DNA of 64,000 nucleotides. Source: Acidovorax sp. 69 (GTDB lineage: Bacteria > Pseudomonadota > Gammaproteobacteria > Burkholderiales > Burkholderiaceae_C). Position 1 is the first letter of the stretch, and the number at the start of each line of letters is the position of its first letter. Position numbers and translations under genes: made by a program. The stretch lies in NCBI RefSeq assembly GCF_002797445.1, contig NZ_PGEP01000001.1, positions 2,852,501-2,916,500 of the forward strand, written 5' to 3'. The notes under the pieces are model-generated. The model was not told where the DNA came from and did no database searches. It saw nothing but the letters and a program-made list of their open reading frames with translations. Below are positions 53,089-62,657 of this stretch, in pieces.

Positions 53089-54078
53089 TCATTCGGGCTG
53101 GATGCCCGCCTCCTTCACCACCCTGCCCCACTTGACCAGGTCGGACTTGATGACGGCGGCGTATTCCTGCGGCGTACCGCCCTGGATTTCAATGCCGGCG
53201 CCCTCCAGCTTGGCCCGCACGTCAGGCAATTTGAGGGCGGCGTTGATCTCGGCATTGAGCCGGGCAATGATCGCCTTGGGTGTGCCCGCTGGCGCAAGGA
53301 AACCACCATTGGTATTGGCGTCGTAGCCCTTCAGGCCCTGCTCGTCGGCCGTGGGCACATCCGGCAGCGACTGGGCGCGTTTGCGGGTGGAGATGGCCAC
53401 GGCGCGCACATTGCCACCCTTCACCTGCGGCTGGATGGCGCTGATAGTGTCGATGTAGAGCGCGGTGCGCCCGGCCAGCAAGTCGGGGTGGGCAGCGGAC
53501 GAGCCCTTGTAGGGCACCAGCAGCATCTGCACGCCGCTGGCCATGCGGAACATCTCAGCGGCCATCTCCTGAGCGCTGCCGCGGCCTGAAGTGGCCACCT
53601 TGGCCTGGTCGGGATTGGCCTTCATCCAGGCGATGAACTCGGGCAGCGTCTTGGCAGGGATCTGCGGGTAGATGGCAAACACCAGCGGCACTTCGTGGGT
53701 GTAGACGATGGGCTCGAAGCTTTTTTCAGGGTCCCAGCCCATATTCTTGAACAGGAATTTGTTGATGTTGTGGCTGCCACCCACGATGCCGATGGTGTAT
53801 CCGTCAGGTGCGGACTTGGCCAATACATCGGTGCCCAGGTTGTTAGAGGCACCGGGTCGGTTGTCCACGATGACCGGTTGGCCCAACGACACCGCCATCT
53901 TGTCGCCCACAACGCGGGCAATGGTGTCGATGGCGCCGCCCGGTGGGGCCGGCACAACGATCTTGATGGCCCGTGCGGGATAGGCAGCCTGGGCCGAGGC
54001 CAGCGTGGGCACCAGGCCCAGGCTGGCCGACAGGACCAGAAGGCGAGTCAGATGATTCAGGAACGGGCGTTTGCGCAT
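53089..54078 (-). CDS. Bug/TctC-family binding protein (first of two in cluster)
   Basis: 329 residues. The signal peptide (LLVLSASLGLVPTLASAQAA) is followed by YPARAIKIVVPAPPGGAIDT, VIVDNRPGASNNLGTDVLAK, DGYTIGIVGGSHN and VPYKGSSAAHPDLLAGRTAL. It should bind an organic acid in the periplasm. GAGGAG lies eight bases before the ATG. It is the last gene of the minus-strand cluster and follows the SDR gene by 81 bases. Two different Bug proteins in one cluster suggest more than one carboxylate ligand. Confidence 0.92.
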   Translation of the reverse strand: MRKRPFLNHLTRLLVLSASLGLVPTLASAQAAYPARAIKIVVPAPPGGAIDTIARVVGDKMAVSLGQPVIVDNRPGASNNLGTDVLAKSAPDGYTIGIVGGSHNINKFLFKNMGWDPEKSFEPIVYTHEVPLVFAIYPQIPAKTLPEFIAWMKANPDQAKVATSGRGSAQEMAAEMFRMASGVQMLLVPYKGSSAAHPDLLAGRTALYIDTISAIQPQVKGGNVRAVAISTRKRAQSLPDVPTADEQGLKGYDANTNGGFLAPAGTPKAIIARLNAEINAALKLPDVRAKLEGAGIEIQGGTPQEYAAVIKSDLVKWGRVVKEAGIQPE

Positions 54079-54159
54079 GGTTTGTCTCCTCTTGAGGGAT
54101 GGGTCGGTCGAACCGGTTTTTTCTAGAAAAGTAAATAGATCGCGGGGCCGGTCAGTCGC

Positions 54160-54951
54160 TCAGCCCCGGCCCACAAATGGCATGGCGCTGGCCATCACGG
54201 TCATGTGGAGCACATTGGCCTCCAACGGCATGGCGGCGATGTGGCGCACGGCCTGGGCCACATGGCTGGCGTCCATCATGGGTTCGGGAGCGGTGGTGCC
54301 GTTGGCCTGAAGCACGCCCCGCGTCATGCGTTCGGACAGGTCCGTCAGCGCATTGCCGATGTCGATCTGGCTGGCCACGATGCGGTAGGCCCTGCCGTCC
54401 AGCGCCAGCGCCTTGGTCAGGCCGCTCACTGCGTGTTTGCTGGCCGTGTACGGCGCAGTGAAGGGGCGCGGCGTGTGCGCCGAGATCGAGCCGTTGTTGA
54501 TGATGCGCCCGCCCTGCGGAGCCTGGCGCCGCATCAACCCGAACGCGGCACGCGCGCACAGGAACACGCCGGTCACGTTGGTATTGATCACGCTGAACCA
54601 CGTGTCCAGCGGGAGTTCATCCATGGGCACCGCCGGGGCGTTGACGCCCGCGTTGTTGAACAGCAAGTCCAGCCGACCGAAGCGGCCTTCGATGGTATCG
54701 AACAGGGCCTGCACGCTGGCCGGGTCGGTCACATCGGTGGGCACCGCCAGTGCAGCCTGCCCCTGGGCGGCAGCCTGCTGCTCCAGCGCCTGCAGGGGCT
54801 CTGTGCGCCGACCAGCCAGCACCACCGTGAAGCCATCGGCCAGCAGGCCCAGGGCAACGGCGCGGCCGATGCCGCTGCCTGCACCCGTGACCAGTGCAAT
54901 GCGCTCAGAGGGGGTGGATGACGGTATGGATAGAGGGTTGGGATGGTTCAA
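54160..54951 (-). CDS. Short-chain dehydrogenase/reductase
   Basis: 263 residues. Classical SDR: cofactor loop TGAGSGIG near residue 22, NNAG near 98, and the catalytic Ser (NNGSISA) with YTASK (Tyr and Lys). An Arg following the second strand (LAGRRTE) suggests NADP preference. The substrate is presumably a hydroxy acid or alcohol of the pathway. Its ATG overlaps the FAA-hydrolase stop by four bases, so the two are coupled. Confidence 0.9.
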   Translation of the reverse strand: MNHPNPLSIPSSTPSERIALVTGAGSGIGRAVALGLLADGFTVVLAGRRTEPLQALEQQAAAQGQAALAVPTDVTDPASVQALFDTIEGRFGRLDLLFNNAGVNAPAVPMDELPLDTWFSVINTNVTGVFLCARAAFGLMRRQAPQGGRIINNGSISAHTPRPFTAPYTASKHAVSGLTKALALDGRAYRIVASQIDIGNALTDLSERMTRGVLQANGTTAPEPMMDASHVAQAVRHIAAMPLEANVLHMTVMASAMPFVGRG

Positions 54952-55730
54952 GGGGAAACTCCTTCTGAATGGGTGGGTGATGGCGTGGCCGCGGCACCCA
55001 CCGGCCCACGCTCCACGGTCATGGAAAACTCGCCGACGCCTTCGACACCGCCTGTCACCGTATCGCCAGGCTGCAGCGGGCCAACCCCGGCCGGCGTGCC
55101 TGTGTAGATGAGATCTCCAGGCAGCAGCGCGACCGAACGCGACAACATGGCCACCAGCTCTGGCACGGGCCAGAGCATGTCGGCCACATCAGCCCGCTGC
55201 CGCTCGGCACCGTTGACCGCCAGCCAAATCGCGCCGCGGCGTGCATGGCGGCAGGCTGCTGCAGGAACCAGCGGCGTGCAGGGCGCGGAATGGTCGAAGG
55301 CCTTGGCGGGCTCCCAAGGCCCGCCCGTGCGCTTGGCCTGCTGCTGCAGGTCGCGCCGCGTCATGTCCAGCCCGACGGCATAGCCCCAAACGTGGTGCAT
55401 GAGCACCTGCGCGGGGTCTATGTCGCTACCGCCCTGGTGCAAGGCCACAACCAGCTCCACCTCGTGGCAGAAGTCCTGCGTGGCAGGTGGGTAGCGCAAG
55501 CGCCCCCCGGCGGGCACCACGGCGTTGGAGGGTTTCATGAACCAGCCAGGCATCTCAGCGGGCCGTGGCTCGCCGGTGTGCCAGCGGTAATTGCGGCCGA
55601 TGCAGAACACCCGGCCCACCGGAAACCGCGCCGCCGTGCCTGCCACGGCCAGGGTGGCCATGGCGGGTGCGGGTATCACGGTGCCGGAGAGAGCGTCCGT
55701 ACCGACCTTGAGGGTGGAAACGGCACTCAT
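54948..55730 (-). CDS. Fumarylacetoacetate (FAA) hydrolase family protein
   Basis: 260 residues from the ATG at 55730. The FAA-hydrolase fold shows [14 protein letters not shown], the metal ligand region [59 protein letters not shown]. Such enzymes hydrolyse C-C bonds or hydrate dienoates in aromatic and carboxylate catabolism. The ATG overlaps the upstream Bug gene's stop and the stop overlaps the SDR start, so it is the middle of a tightly coupled operon. Confidence 0.9.
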   Translation of the reverse strand: MSAVSTLKVGTDALSGTVIPAPAMATLAVAGTAARFPVGRVFCIGRNYRWHTGEPRPAEMPGWFMKPSNAVVPAGGRLRYPPATQDFCHEVELVVALHQGGSDIDPAQVLMHHVWGYAVGLDMTRRDLQQQAKRTGGPWEPAKAFDHSAPCTPLVPAAACRHARRGAIWLAVNGAERQRADVADMLWPVPELVAMLSRSVALLPGDLIYTGTPAGVGPLQPGDTVTGGVEGVGEFSMTVERGPVGAAATPSPTHSEGVSP

Positions 55731-56719
55731 TCGACGGTGATCTTTCGGCTCTTGATGATCTGGGCGTAGCGCACCTTGTCTTCCTTGATGAGCTTGCCGA
55801 ACTCGTGCGGTGAGGTGGTTCGCGGCACACCGCCCAGAGAGGCAAAACGCGCTTTCACAGCCTCTTCGGCCATGATGGCGCGCACATCGGCAGCGATTTT
55901 CTCCACGATGTCGGGGGGCGTGGCGGCAGGTGCCAGCAGGCCCAGCCATGAAATGGCGTTGAAGCCGGGGATCACGGTTTCGGCCAGCGTGGGCACGTCA
56001 CCCAACGCAGGCACGCGCTTGTCACCCGTCACGGCCAGCGCCCGCAGCTTGCCGGCCTTGATGTGCCCAGAGGCCTCCAGAACGGTCATGAAGGACAGCT
56101 GCACATGGCCCGCGATCAGGTCTGCAATGGCCGGGCCGCCGCCCCGATAGGGCACGTGCAGCATGAAGGTGCCGGTCTGGTCCTTGAACATCTCACCCGC
56201 CAGGTGGGGTGCCCCACCCGCCCCGGCGCTGCTGTACGAGAGTTTGCCGGGCTGCGCCTTGGCCAGCGCAATCAGCTCTGCCGGTGTTTTGGCGAGCACC
56301 GCGGGGTTGACCATCAGTGCCAGGGGCAGCTCGGCCAGCAGTGAAATGGGGGCAAACGCAGTGTCAGGGTCGTACGGTAGCCGCGCATACAGCGATGGGT
56401 TGATGGCCTGCGTGCCGATGTTGCCCAGCAGCAGGGTGTAGCCGTCTGGTTTGGCTTTGGCCACGTAGTCGGCACCAATCTGTCCTGCCGCGCCGCCCTT
56501 GTTCTCGACCACCACGCTCTGGCCCCATTTCCTGCCCAGCTGCTCGGCAATGATGCGTCCGCCAGTGTCAGTGCCGCCCCCCGGTGGAAAAGGCACGACC
56601 AGGGTGACCACCCGCGATGGGAAAGCCTGCGCCGAAACGCCGCCGTGGCCCAACACCCCCGCCGTGAGCGCCAACGCAACGGCGACGGTATGGGGTAAAA
56701 AAGTGCGTCGAAAAAACAT
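55727..56719 (-). CDS. Bug/TctC-family binding protein (second of two in cluster)
   Basis: 330 residues from the ATG at 56719, preceded by CGGAGACAACCACC. The signal peptide (TVAVALALTAGVLGHGGVSA) leads to FPSRVVTLVVPFPPGGGTDT, VVVENKGGAAGQIGADYVAK, DGYTLLLGNIGT and VPYRGGGPAIADLIAGHVQL. It should capture a carboxylate in the periplasm. It differs clearly from the copy at 53089. A short GGCAGCAGT-like tandem (about 56770-56808) lies in the 131-base gap upstream. Confidence 0.92.
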   Translation of the reverse strand: MFFRRTFLPHTVAVALALTAGVLGHGGVSAQAFPSRVVTLVVPFPPGGGTDTGGRIIAEQLGRKWGQSVVVENKGGAAGQIGADYVAKAKPDGYTLLLGNIGTQAINPSLYARLPYDPDTAFAPISLLAELPLALMVNPAVLAKTPAELIALAKAQPGKLSYSSAGAGGAPHLAGEMFKDQTGTFMLHVPYRGGGPAIADLIAGHVQLSFMTVLEASGHIKAGKLRALAVTGDKRVPALGDVPTLAETVIPGFNAISWLGLLAPAATPPDIVEKIAADVRAIMAEEAVKARFASLGGVPRTTSPHEFGKLIKEDKVRYAQIIKSRKITVE

Positions 56720-56850
56720 GGTGGTTGTCTCCGTTGTTATCGTTGAATGGGGCAAGGCTTTGCACGCGGTTGCAGCAGTGGCAGCAGTGGCAGCGCTGGC
56801 AGCGGCGACCGTGACTGCGATGACTGGGCACGCCCTGTGTGACCAATGCG

Positions 56851-57807
56851 TCAGGTGGTCAGGCTCAACGCCGGCCGCTGGCCAGCCAGGGCCTGCGCGA
56901 TGCTGTCCAGCACCATCTGCCCCATGGCCGTGCGGGTCTCCCAGGTGGCGCTGGCGCGATGGGCCTGCAGGGTCACGCGGTCGGACTGACGCAGGGCCAG
57001 CGGCACACGCGGCTCGTCGACGAACACATCCAGCCCCGCCCCGGCAATACGGCCTGCGGCGATGGCATCGGCCAAGTCCGCCTCGTTGACCAGACGACCC
57101 CGCGCCACGTTGACGAGAAAACTGCGCGGGCCCAGCGCGTCGAGCACCGCCGCATTGACGATGCCCTCGGCCTGGTCGGCGGCAGCGCACAACACCAACG
57201 CGTCGGCGTCACGTGCCAGTTCCACCAGGCCCGGTACGAACCTGTAGGGCACGTCCTCCATGGGGCGCAGGTCGGTGTAGCTGATCGCACAGCCAAAGGC
57301 CGCTGCACGCGCGGCCACTGCGCGCCCCACGCGACCCATACCCACGATGCCCACATGCATGCCGCTGAACCGCCGAGCCAGCGGGATGGCGCTGGGCTGG
57401 GGGTGCAGCTCCCACTGGCCGTCGCGCACGAAACGGTCGCCCGCACACAGGTTGCGGCACGCGGCGATCAGCAGGCCAATGGCCAGATCCGCAACGTCTT
57501 CGGTCAGTGCACCCAGCGTGGCGGTGACGGGCAGCGACCGACTGCGGCAGTACGCAAGGTCTACCGCATCGGTGCCCACACCATTGACGGCCACGACCCT
57601 GAGCGCAGGCAACTGCTCCAGCATGGCCCGCGTGATGCCGGTGTGACCCCCGGTGACCACTGCAAGCACCGTGGCACCGTTCTCGCGCAACCAGGCCGCC
57701 GGGTCCGGCGTCTCGTAAAGCTTGTGCACGTCGTACAGCGCGGCGAGCTGCTGGTTGATCTCAGGGATGAGGATGGGGTTGAGTTGCAGGATGCGTGGCT
57801 TGGTCAT
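56851..57807 (-). CDS. D-2-hydroxyacid dehydrogenase (GhrB/HPPR-like)
   Basis: 318 residues from the ATG at 57807. The catalytic domain precedes the NAD(P) loop GIVGMGRVGRAVA, then catalytic Arg in NVARGRLVNE, Glu in DVFVDEPRVP and His in QAHRASATWE. The usual HPH-A is changed to QAHRAS but keeps the His. It interconverts 2-oxo acids and D-2-hydroxy acids in the cytoplasm. It heads the minus-strand cluster and is divergent from the HTH-citrate synthase gene. Confidence 0.9.
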   Translation of the reverse strand: MTKPRILQLNPILIPEINQQLAALYDVHKLYETPDPAAWLRENGATVLAVVTGGHTGITRAMLEQLPALRVVAVNGVGTDAVDLAYCRSRSLPVTATLGALTEDVADLAIGLLIAACRNLCAGDRFVRDGQWELHPQPSAIPLARRFSGMHVGIVGMGRVGRAVAARAAAFGCAISYTDLRPMEDVPYRFVPGLVELARDADALVLCAAADQAEGIVNAAVLDALGPRSFLVNVARGRLVNEADLADAIAAGRIAGAGLDVFVDEPRVPLALRQSDRVTLQAHRASATWETRTAMGQMVLDSIAQALAGQRPALSLTT

Positions 57808-57939
57808 AAGGCTTTGTCGGGACGGTCTGTCTGCTGCCGGCCCCTGTTTTTGCAAGATGAAGCCATGGTATTAATACATTGATTGATTGGTCAATATTGA
57901 TGTATAAAATCAACATATATATTTTCCATTCACCACAAG
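57808..57939. promoter_or_regulatory. AT-rich divergent promoter region with imperfect dyad
   Basis: TACAT (57875-57879) and ATGTA (57900-57904) enclose TTGA-TTGG-TCAA (57883-57894). The whole block from 57865 to 57930 is far more AT-rich than its surroundings. It is the shared promoter area of the hydroxyacid dehydrogenase cluster and the HTH-citrate synthase gene and probably includes their operator. Confidence 0.5.
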
Positions 57940-59100
57940 ATGGCCTCCTGGATATCAATGGATGAGGCGTGCAGCCTCCTCGGGGTACGGCCCCAAACGG
58001 TGTATGCGTATGTCAGCCGCGGCAAGCTCGAGGTGGCCCCCGACCCCACGGATTCGCGCCGCAGTCTGTACCGCACTGAAGACGTGGCGGTGCTGACCAA
58101 GCGCAAGCAGGCCGGCCGCAAACACGAGACGCTGGCCGCCAACACCCTGTTCGGCGCAGAGCCCAGCGTACCGACGGCGCTGTGCACCTTCTTCAAAGGT
58201 CGGCCGTATTACCAGGGGCGGGATGCCGTCGATCTGGCGCGCTCCGCGACACTGGAAGATGCAGCGCAGCTGCTGTGGGGAGCCGAGCGGGCTGTGGACT
58301 TTTCCACCTCGACACCCCTGCAGGCAGGCCGCCAACCTGGCCGCGACGCGGCCTTCACGGCGCTGGCCAGCCTGGCCGCCGTGGGGCTTTCGACACGCGG
58401 ACGGCTCACGCGGGTGCTGCACACCGAGGGCCAGGCCCTGGTGGGGCAGATGGCCAACGCCTTCGGCGCACGGCAGTGCCCGCAGCCACTGCACCAACGG
58501 TTTGCGCTGGGCTGGAAGCAGCCGCACCGGGTGGCCGAACTGTTGCGAACGGCCATGGTGCTACTGGCCGACCATGAGTTGACCAGCTCAGCCTTTGCCG
58601 CGCGCATCGCGGCCTCTACAGGGGCATCGCTTCCGGCCTGCCTGCTGGCGGGCCTGACCACGCTGTCAGGGCCCTTGCACGGGGATGCATCAGGCCGGGT
58701 GCAGGCGCTGTTCAGCGAAGTGGAGCGTTTGGGCGACGATGCTGTGCTTGCCCACTACCTGTCCACCGGGCTGCCACTGGCCGGTTTCGGGCACCACATC
58801 TACCCGGATGGCGACCCGCGTGCCGCAGCGCTGCTGGCGCTGTTCGAGCCACCCCAGGCCATTGCGCGCTTCATCGAGAAAGTGATTGCGATGACGGGTC
58901 TGCAGCCCAACATTGACGTGGCATTGGCAGCCCTGGTGGCCCATCACAGGCTGCCTGCCGACGCTGCCTTTGGCCTGTTTGCCACGGCCCGCAGCGTGGG
59001 CCTGCTCGCGCACAGCCTGGAGCAACTGGATGTTGCACAGGTCATCCGGCCGCGCGGACGCTATGTGGGACCCCCACCCCAGGTGCTGGCGGCCGGCTGA
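57940..59100 (+). CDS. Citrate synthase family protein with N-terminal HTH
   Basis: 386 residues. Residues about 3-55 look like a MerR/excisionase-type HTH (WISMDEACSLLGVRPQTVYA, then DSRRSLYRTEDV). The rest is a citrate-synthase domain with H212 (ADHELT), H247 (SGPLHGDASG), H285 (GFGHHIYPDGDPRA) and D326 (PNIDVAL), which correspond to the catalytic and oxaloacetate-binding residues. It may make citrate, methylcitrate or a related acid, or act as a metabolite-sensing regulator of the divergent cluster. The family is known; its function is not settled. Confidence 0.87.
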   Translation: MASWISMDEACSLLGVRPQTVYAYVSRGKLEVAPDPTDSRRSLYRTEDVAVLTKRKQAGRKHETLAANTLFGAEPSVPTALCTFFKGRPYYQGRDAVDLARSATLEDAAQLLWGAERAVDFSTSTPLQAGRQPGRDAAFTALASLAAVGLSTRGRLTRVLHTEGQALVGQMANAFGARQCPQPLHQRFALGWKQPHRVAELLRTAMVLLADHELTSSAFAARIAASTGASLPACLLAGLTTLSGPLHGDASGRVQALFSEVERLGDDAVLAHYLSTGLPLAGFGHHIYPDGDPRAAALLALFEPPQAIARFIEKVIAMTGLQPNIDVALAALVAHHRLPADAAFGLFATARSVGLLAHSLEQLDVAQVIRPRGRYVGPPPQVLAAG

Positions 59101-59516
59101 TCGTCAAAGCAAATCCAACACGCATGACGCGCAAGCGGTCACCGGCTGACGATGTCGAGGCGCAAGGGAACACCAAGGCAAGGCGGTCGAACTTCTGTGC
59201 ATCCACTATGGCCAGCCCGCCGTTGACGAGGTTCTCCGGAACGAAATCGCCGCGAGCGACGGGGGTTGCCGAGGCAGCGGTTTCCACCGCGCAGCGGCCT
59301 GCGCTTCTCAGCCCCGTTCACAGCTTGTTCAAGGCGCCTACGCGCTGATCGGCGCATGCCGTGTAGCCAAGCTCATCGACCATCCGCACCGCCATCCGTT
59401 CTTCGACTTTGACGAGGATGCACTGGAACACAGTGGGCGACTGCTCGTGACAGCCCTCGTTGGCGCGAACGTGGTCGCAGACGAAGCCCATCAACGCCCC
59501 ACAGGCCGCCACGCCC
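59101..59516. other. 416-base stretch of unclear content, perhaps gene debris
   Basis: On the plus strand a frame reads YALIGACRVAKLIDHPHRHP then FFDFDEDALEHSGRLLVTAL (about 59336-59460), and short minus-strand frames overlap it. None has a convincing start, and none matches a family I know. A decayed gene is likely but unproven. Confidence 0.35.
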
Positions 59517-60692
59517 TCAGTGCGGAAAGCCACCACGCAGCAGCCGTACAGGCTCGGCGTCCATACGCCGAATCAATGCCTCCAGCCCATCACCTTGGGC
59601 TGCCGACCGTTTTTCCACTGACGCGTCAGCGGGTGCCGTGAGGACCGTGCCCGAGCGGCAGACCAGGTCGTCCTCAGACCACGCCGTCTTGCCCGGCTGT
59701 CCACGGGCACGCAACCAGCCTGCGCGATCCACAATGAGCTGGTAGCCCGGCAGCTCTGCAACAGGCACACCCAGCACCAGGGCCAGAGTTTGGTTCACGG
59801 CTTCGGCCCCACCGTCGGGCCAGCACTCGACATCGGCGTCGGAGGCCGGAGGCCCCGCCACCAGCGTGACCAGGCGAGGGTCGTCGGCCAACGGTGGCAC
59901 GCCCGGGCCTGCCACCGCCACGCGCACGCGCTGTCCCAGCAGATCGCGAGACTGCTGTGGACGCCCGCTGCGACAGTGCACGGCCATTCCGGGCAGGCGC
60001 ACGGGGCGGTCCCAGGTGCCGGATTCGCGCAGCATCTGCCCGGCAGCGTGGGCCTGCAGGTAGTCCAGCACCTCCCAGATCTCTTGGTCGCGCAGTGCAT
60101 TGCCCACACCGGGCATGGTCTGCACACCAACGCGGTTGTGCATGCCCTCGCGCACGCGCCAAAAAAGTTCACCATCGAGCCGCTTCCACAACAACGCTCC
60201 GTTCAGATTGGGTGGCCATTGCGCCAGTTGCGCAGCCTCGGCCCCCTCGCCCCGCCCGTCCGTGCCGTGGCAACGCACGCAGTGCTGTCGGTACACCGCC
60301 TGGCCGCGCACGATGCCAGTGGCCTCAAAGCCGGTGGGAGACTGGTGCAGGCTGGTGGGTACGGCGGGCGTCAGCAGCAGATGCGCCTGCGGCCAAGGGG
60401 CCAGCACCAGCACTGCGATGGCAGCCGCCCACAACGGAATTCGGGCACGCCGCCAGGGCAGCGACAGCCCCATGGCCAGCACCGCCACACCAGCACACAA
60501 CAGCGACAGCAATACGCGCCGCGCGTGGCCGGCATCCACCACCAGCATTTCTGCGGCAATGCGGTAGCCCAGCGGCCACGCGGGCTGGCCGTGCAGGTCG
60601 GGCGCCGAGCCGACCAGATGCAGCAGCGCACGCAGGCCCTGTTGCGCGGCATACAGGCCTTCGAGCAGGCCGTTCAACAGTTCAGAAGACAA
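59517..60692 (-). CDS. Membrane c-type cytochrome with unknown C-terminal domain
   Basis: 391 residues. Two membrane helices (about 60-78 and 87-105) precede a single cytochrome c domain: CVRCH at 138-142 with a likely axial Met at 193 (TMPGVG). About 195 further residues (VRLPGMAVHCRSGRPQQSRD and onward) form a domain I do not recognise; it has paired Cys (CRS, CWPD, CRSG). It is an electron carrier on the outer face of the inner membrane. It starts 20 bases after the ABC ATPase gene on the same strand, an odd partner for an importer. Confidence 0.82.
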   Translation of the reverse strand: MSSELLNGLLEGLYAAQQGLRALLHLVGSAPDLHGQPAWPLGYRIAAEMLVVDAGHARRVLLSLLCAGVAVLAMGLSLPWRRARIPLWAAAIAVLVLAPWPQAHLLLTPAVPTSLHQSPTGFEATGIVRGQAVYRQHCVRCHGTDGRGEGAEAAQLAQWPPNLNGALLWKRLDGELFWRVREGMHNRVGVQTMPGVGNALRDQEIWEVLDYLQAHAAGQMLRESGTWDRPVRLPGMAVHCRSGRPQQSRDLLGQRVRVAVAGPGVPPLADDPRLVTLVAGPPASDADVECWPDGGAEAVNQTLALVLGVPVAELPGYQLIVDRAGWLRARGQPGKTAWSEDDLVCRSGTVLTAPADASVEKRSAAQGDGLEALIRRMDAEPVRLLRGGFPH

Positions 60693-60712
60693 GGCAATGC
60701 ACCACGGCCCAG

Positions 60713-61516
60713 CTACCAGCTTGCCGCCAGGCCGAGCAGCGCCAAGGCCTCGTGGCGCAAGGCCGCCAGGCGCGGATCACCCCGGTGGCGCGGGTACGGC
60801 AGGTCGTTGACCAGCACCTGCTTCACACGCGCAGGGCGGTCAGAGAACACCACCACGCGCTGCGCCATGAAGAGCGCCTCTTCCACATCGTGCGTGACCA
60901 GCAGCGCCGAAAAGCCCGCGCGTTGCCATAGCTGCACCAGCTCGGTCTGCATGGACAGGCGGGTGAGCGAATCGAGCTTACCCAGCGGTTCGTCAAGCAC
61001 CAGCAAGGTGGGGTCGTTGACCAGTGCACGCGCCAGCGCCACGCGCTGCGCCATGCCACCCGAGAGCTGGTGCGGGAACGCCTTGGCAAAGTCTTGCAGG
61101 CCGACCAAGGCCAGCGCTTCGTCCACCCGGTGGCGCTGCGTGCGCAGGAGGCCGCGCGCCTGCAGGCCCAGGGCCACGTTGTCCCACACAGTGCGCCAGG
61201 GGAAGAGCGTGGGGTCCTGGAACACCACGATGCGCGAGGGATCGGGCTCGGTGATGGGTGCGCCGTCCTGCATCAGTTCACCCGTGGTGGCGGGCTCCAG
61301 CCCCGCTACCAGGCGCAGCAGCGTGCTCTTGCCGCAGCCGCTGGGGCCCAGCAACGCCACGAATTCGCCAGGGGCGATGGACAAATCCAGTTCGTCAATC
61401 ACATGCAACGGGCCTGCGGGCAGGTCGAACCAGTGGCTCACATGGCGCACGTCGATGCGCGCGCCGGTTGCGCGTGTGGCTACACCCGGATCGTCACTCA
61501 CAACAGCGCTCACCAT
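60713..61516 (-). CDS. ABC transporter ATPase, SsuB/TauB-type
   Basis: 267 residues from the ATG at 61516, which overlaps the permease stop by seven bases; a GTG at 61513 gives the usual four-base overlap. Walker A is [13 protein letters not shown], the signature HQLSGGMAQRVALARAL, Walker B LLVLDEPLGKLD and the switch His in LLVTHDVEEALF. It energises uptake through the permease upstream. The nitrate/sulfonate/taurine subfamily is indicated by DEPLGKLD and the overall length. Confidence 0.93.
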   Translation of the reverse strand: MVSAVVSDDPGVATRATGARIDVRHVSHWFDLPAGPLHVIDELDLSIAPGEFVALLGPSGCGKSTLLRLVAGLEPATTGELMQDGAPITEPDPSRIVVFQDPTLFPWRTVWDNVALGLQARGLLRTQRHRVDEALALVGLQDFAKAFPHQLSGGMAQRVALARALVNDPTLLVLDEPLGKLDSLTRLSMQTELVQLWQRAGFSALLVTHDVEEALFMAQRVVVFSDRPARVKQVLVNDLPYPRHRGDPRLAALRHEALALLGLAASW

Positions 61517-62607
61517 TTCACCACCCCCTTCTGCCACGACAGCACCCGGTCGCGCAGCACGAACAGCAGGCTGATGACGCCCGAGAAAAGCAGCGCCATC
61601 ACGATGAGCGCGGCATACATGTTGGGGTAGGCCGCCCAGCCCTGCGCCCAGGTCAGGTACCAGCCCAGGCCCGCCTTCACGCCCAGCATCTCGGCCACCA
61701 CCAGGGTCGAAAACGCCGCGCCCAGGCCCATGAACAGGCCCACAAACACCTGCGGCAGAGCGGCAGGGATGGCCACACGCAGCACCAGGAACCAGGGCGA
61801 TGCGCCCATGGTGCGCGCCACGTCATAAAAGTTCTTGTGCACCCCGGCCACGCCCGACCAGGTCAGGATGGCCACCGGGAAGGCTGTGCCCAGCGCAATC
61901 AAAAAGATCGCCGTGGACCAGCTCGACGGAAAGAAATAGAAGCTGACCGGCAACAGCGCCGTGGTGGGCACCGGGCCCAGGATGCGCAGCACCGGGTGGA
62001 TCCAGTAGCTGGCCTGGCGCGACCAGCCGATCAGCACGCCGGTCACAAACCCCGCCGCCGCACCAATGGCAATGCCCAGGGCCAGCAGACGCAGCGAGGC
62101 CACCGCGCTTTCGAGCAGGCGCGGCGCGTCGGTGGCATACACCTCGACCAGGCTCTGAGGGGGAGCAAAAAACGGCGGTGGCAGCGTGCCCAGCTTGGCG
62201 GTGAACACCTCCCACACCAGCAGGCCCAGCGCGATCGCAATCAACCACGGACCGGCCGCGCGCACGCGGTGCACCGTGGCGCCCAACGGGCGGGCCAGGA
62301 TCACCAACGCCAGCAGCAGCACCGACACCCCACCCGCGCCCCAGGCAAACTCTTCGGTGAATGCCCACTCGCTAAAGCCCGCTGGCTTGTTGGGCCACAG
62401 ACCCGTGAGCAGGGCCAAGGCGGCCCATGCGATGGTGGCGGCAAGCCCCGTCCACCAAAAGCCCACGGACGCAGCGGCGGCCTTGAAGTCAGGCACCTTG
62501 ACCGTGTGCACCGCCTGGGGCGGGCTCGGTGAGCGTGAAGACGATGTGGCGGGCCGGGGCGCGGCGCCAGGCGGCGCGCCCAGAATGTTGTCAGCGACGG
62601 TACTCAT
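61510..62607 (-). CDS. ABC transporter permease, SsuC/TauC-type, with N-terminal extension
   Basis: 365 residues, about 100 more than typical SsuC. The extra N-terminus is Pro/Ser-rich (about 1-40) followed by two or three added membrane helices before the core. The core shows the EAA loop YDVARTMGASPWFLVLRVAI with PAALPQVFVGLFMG. It forms the inner-membrane channel for the importer. It lies 50 bases after the binding-protein gene. Confidence 0.92.
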   Translation of the reverse strand: MSTVADNILGAPPGAAPRPATSSSRSPSPPQAVHTVKVPDFKAAAASVGFWWTGLAATIAWAALALLTGLWPNKPAGFSEWAFTEEFAWGAGGVSVLLLALVILARPLGATVHRVRAAGPWLIAIALGLLVWEVFTAKLGTLPPPFFAPPQSLVEVYATDAPRLLESAVASLRLLALGIAIGAAAGFVTGVLIGWSRQASYWIHPVLRILGPVPTTALLPVSFYFFPSSWSTAIFLIALGTAFPVAILTWSGVAGVHKNFYDVARTMGASPWFLVLRVAIPAALPQVFVGLFMGLGAAFSTLVVAEMLGVKAGLGWYLTWAQGWAAYPNMYAALIVMALLFSGVISLLFVLRDRVLSWQKGVVKW

Positions 62608-62657
62608 GAATGATGTCCTTGCACGGGTTGCATGGATGAATGAAGGGATTGCCGGGC

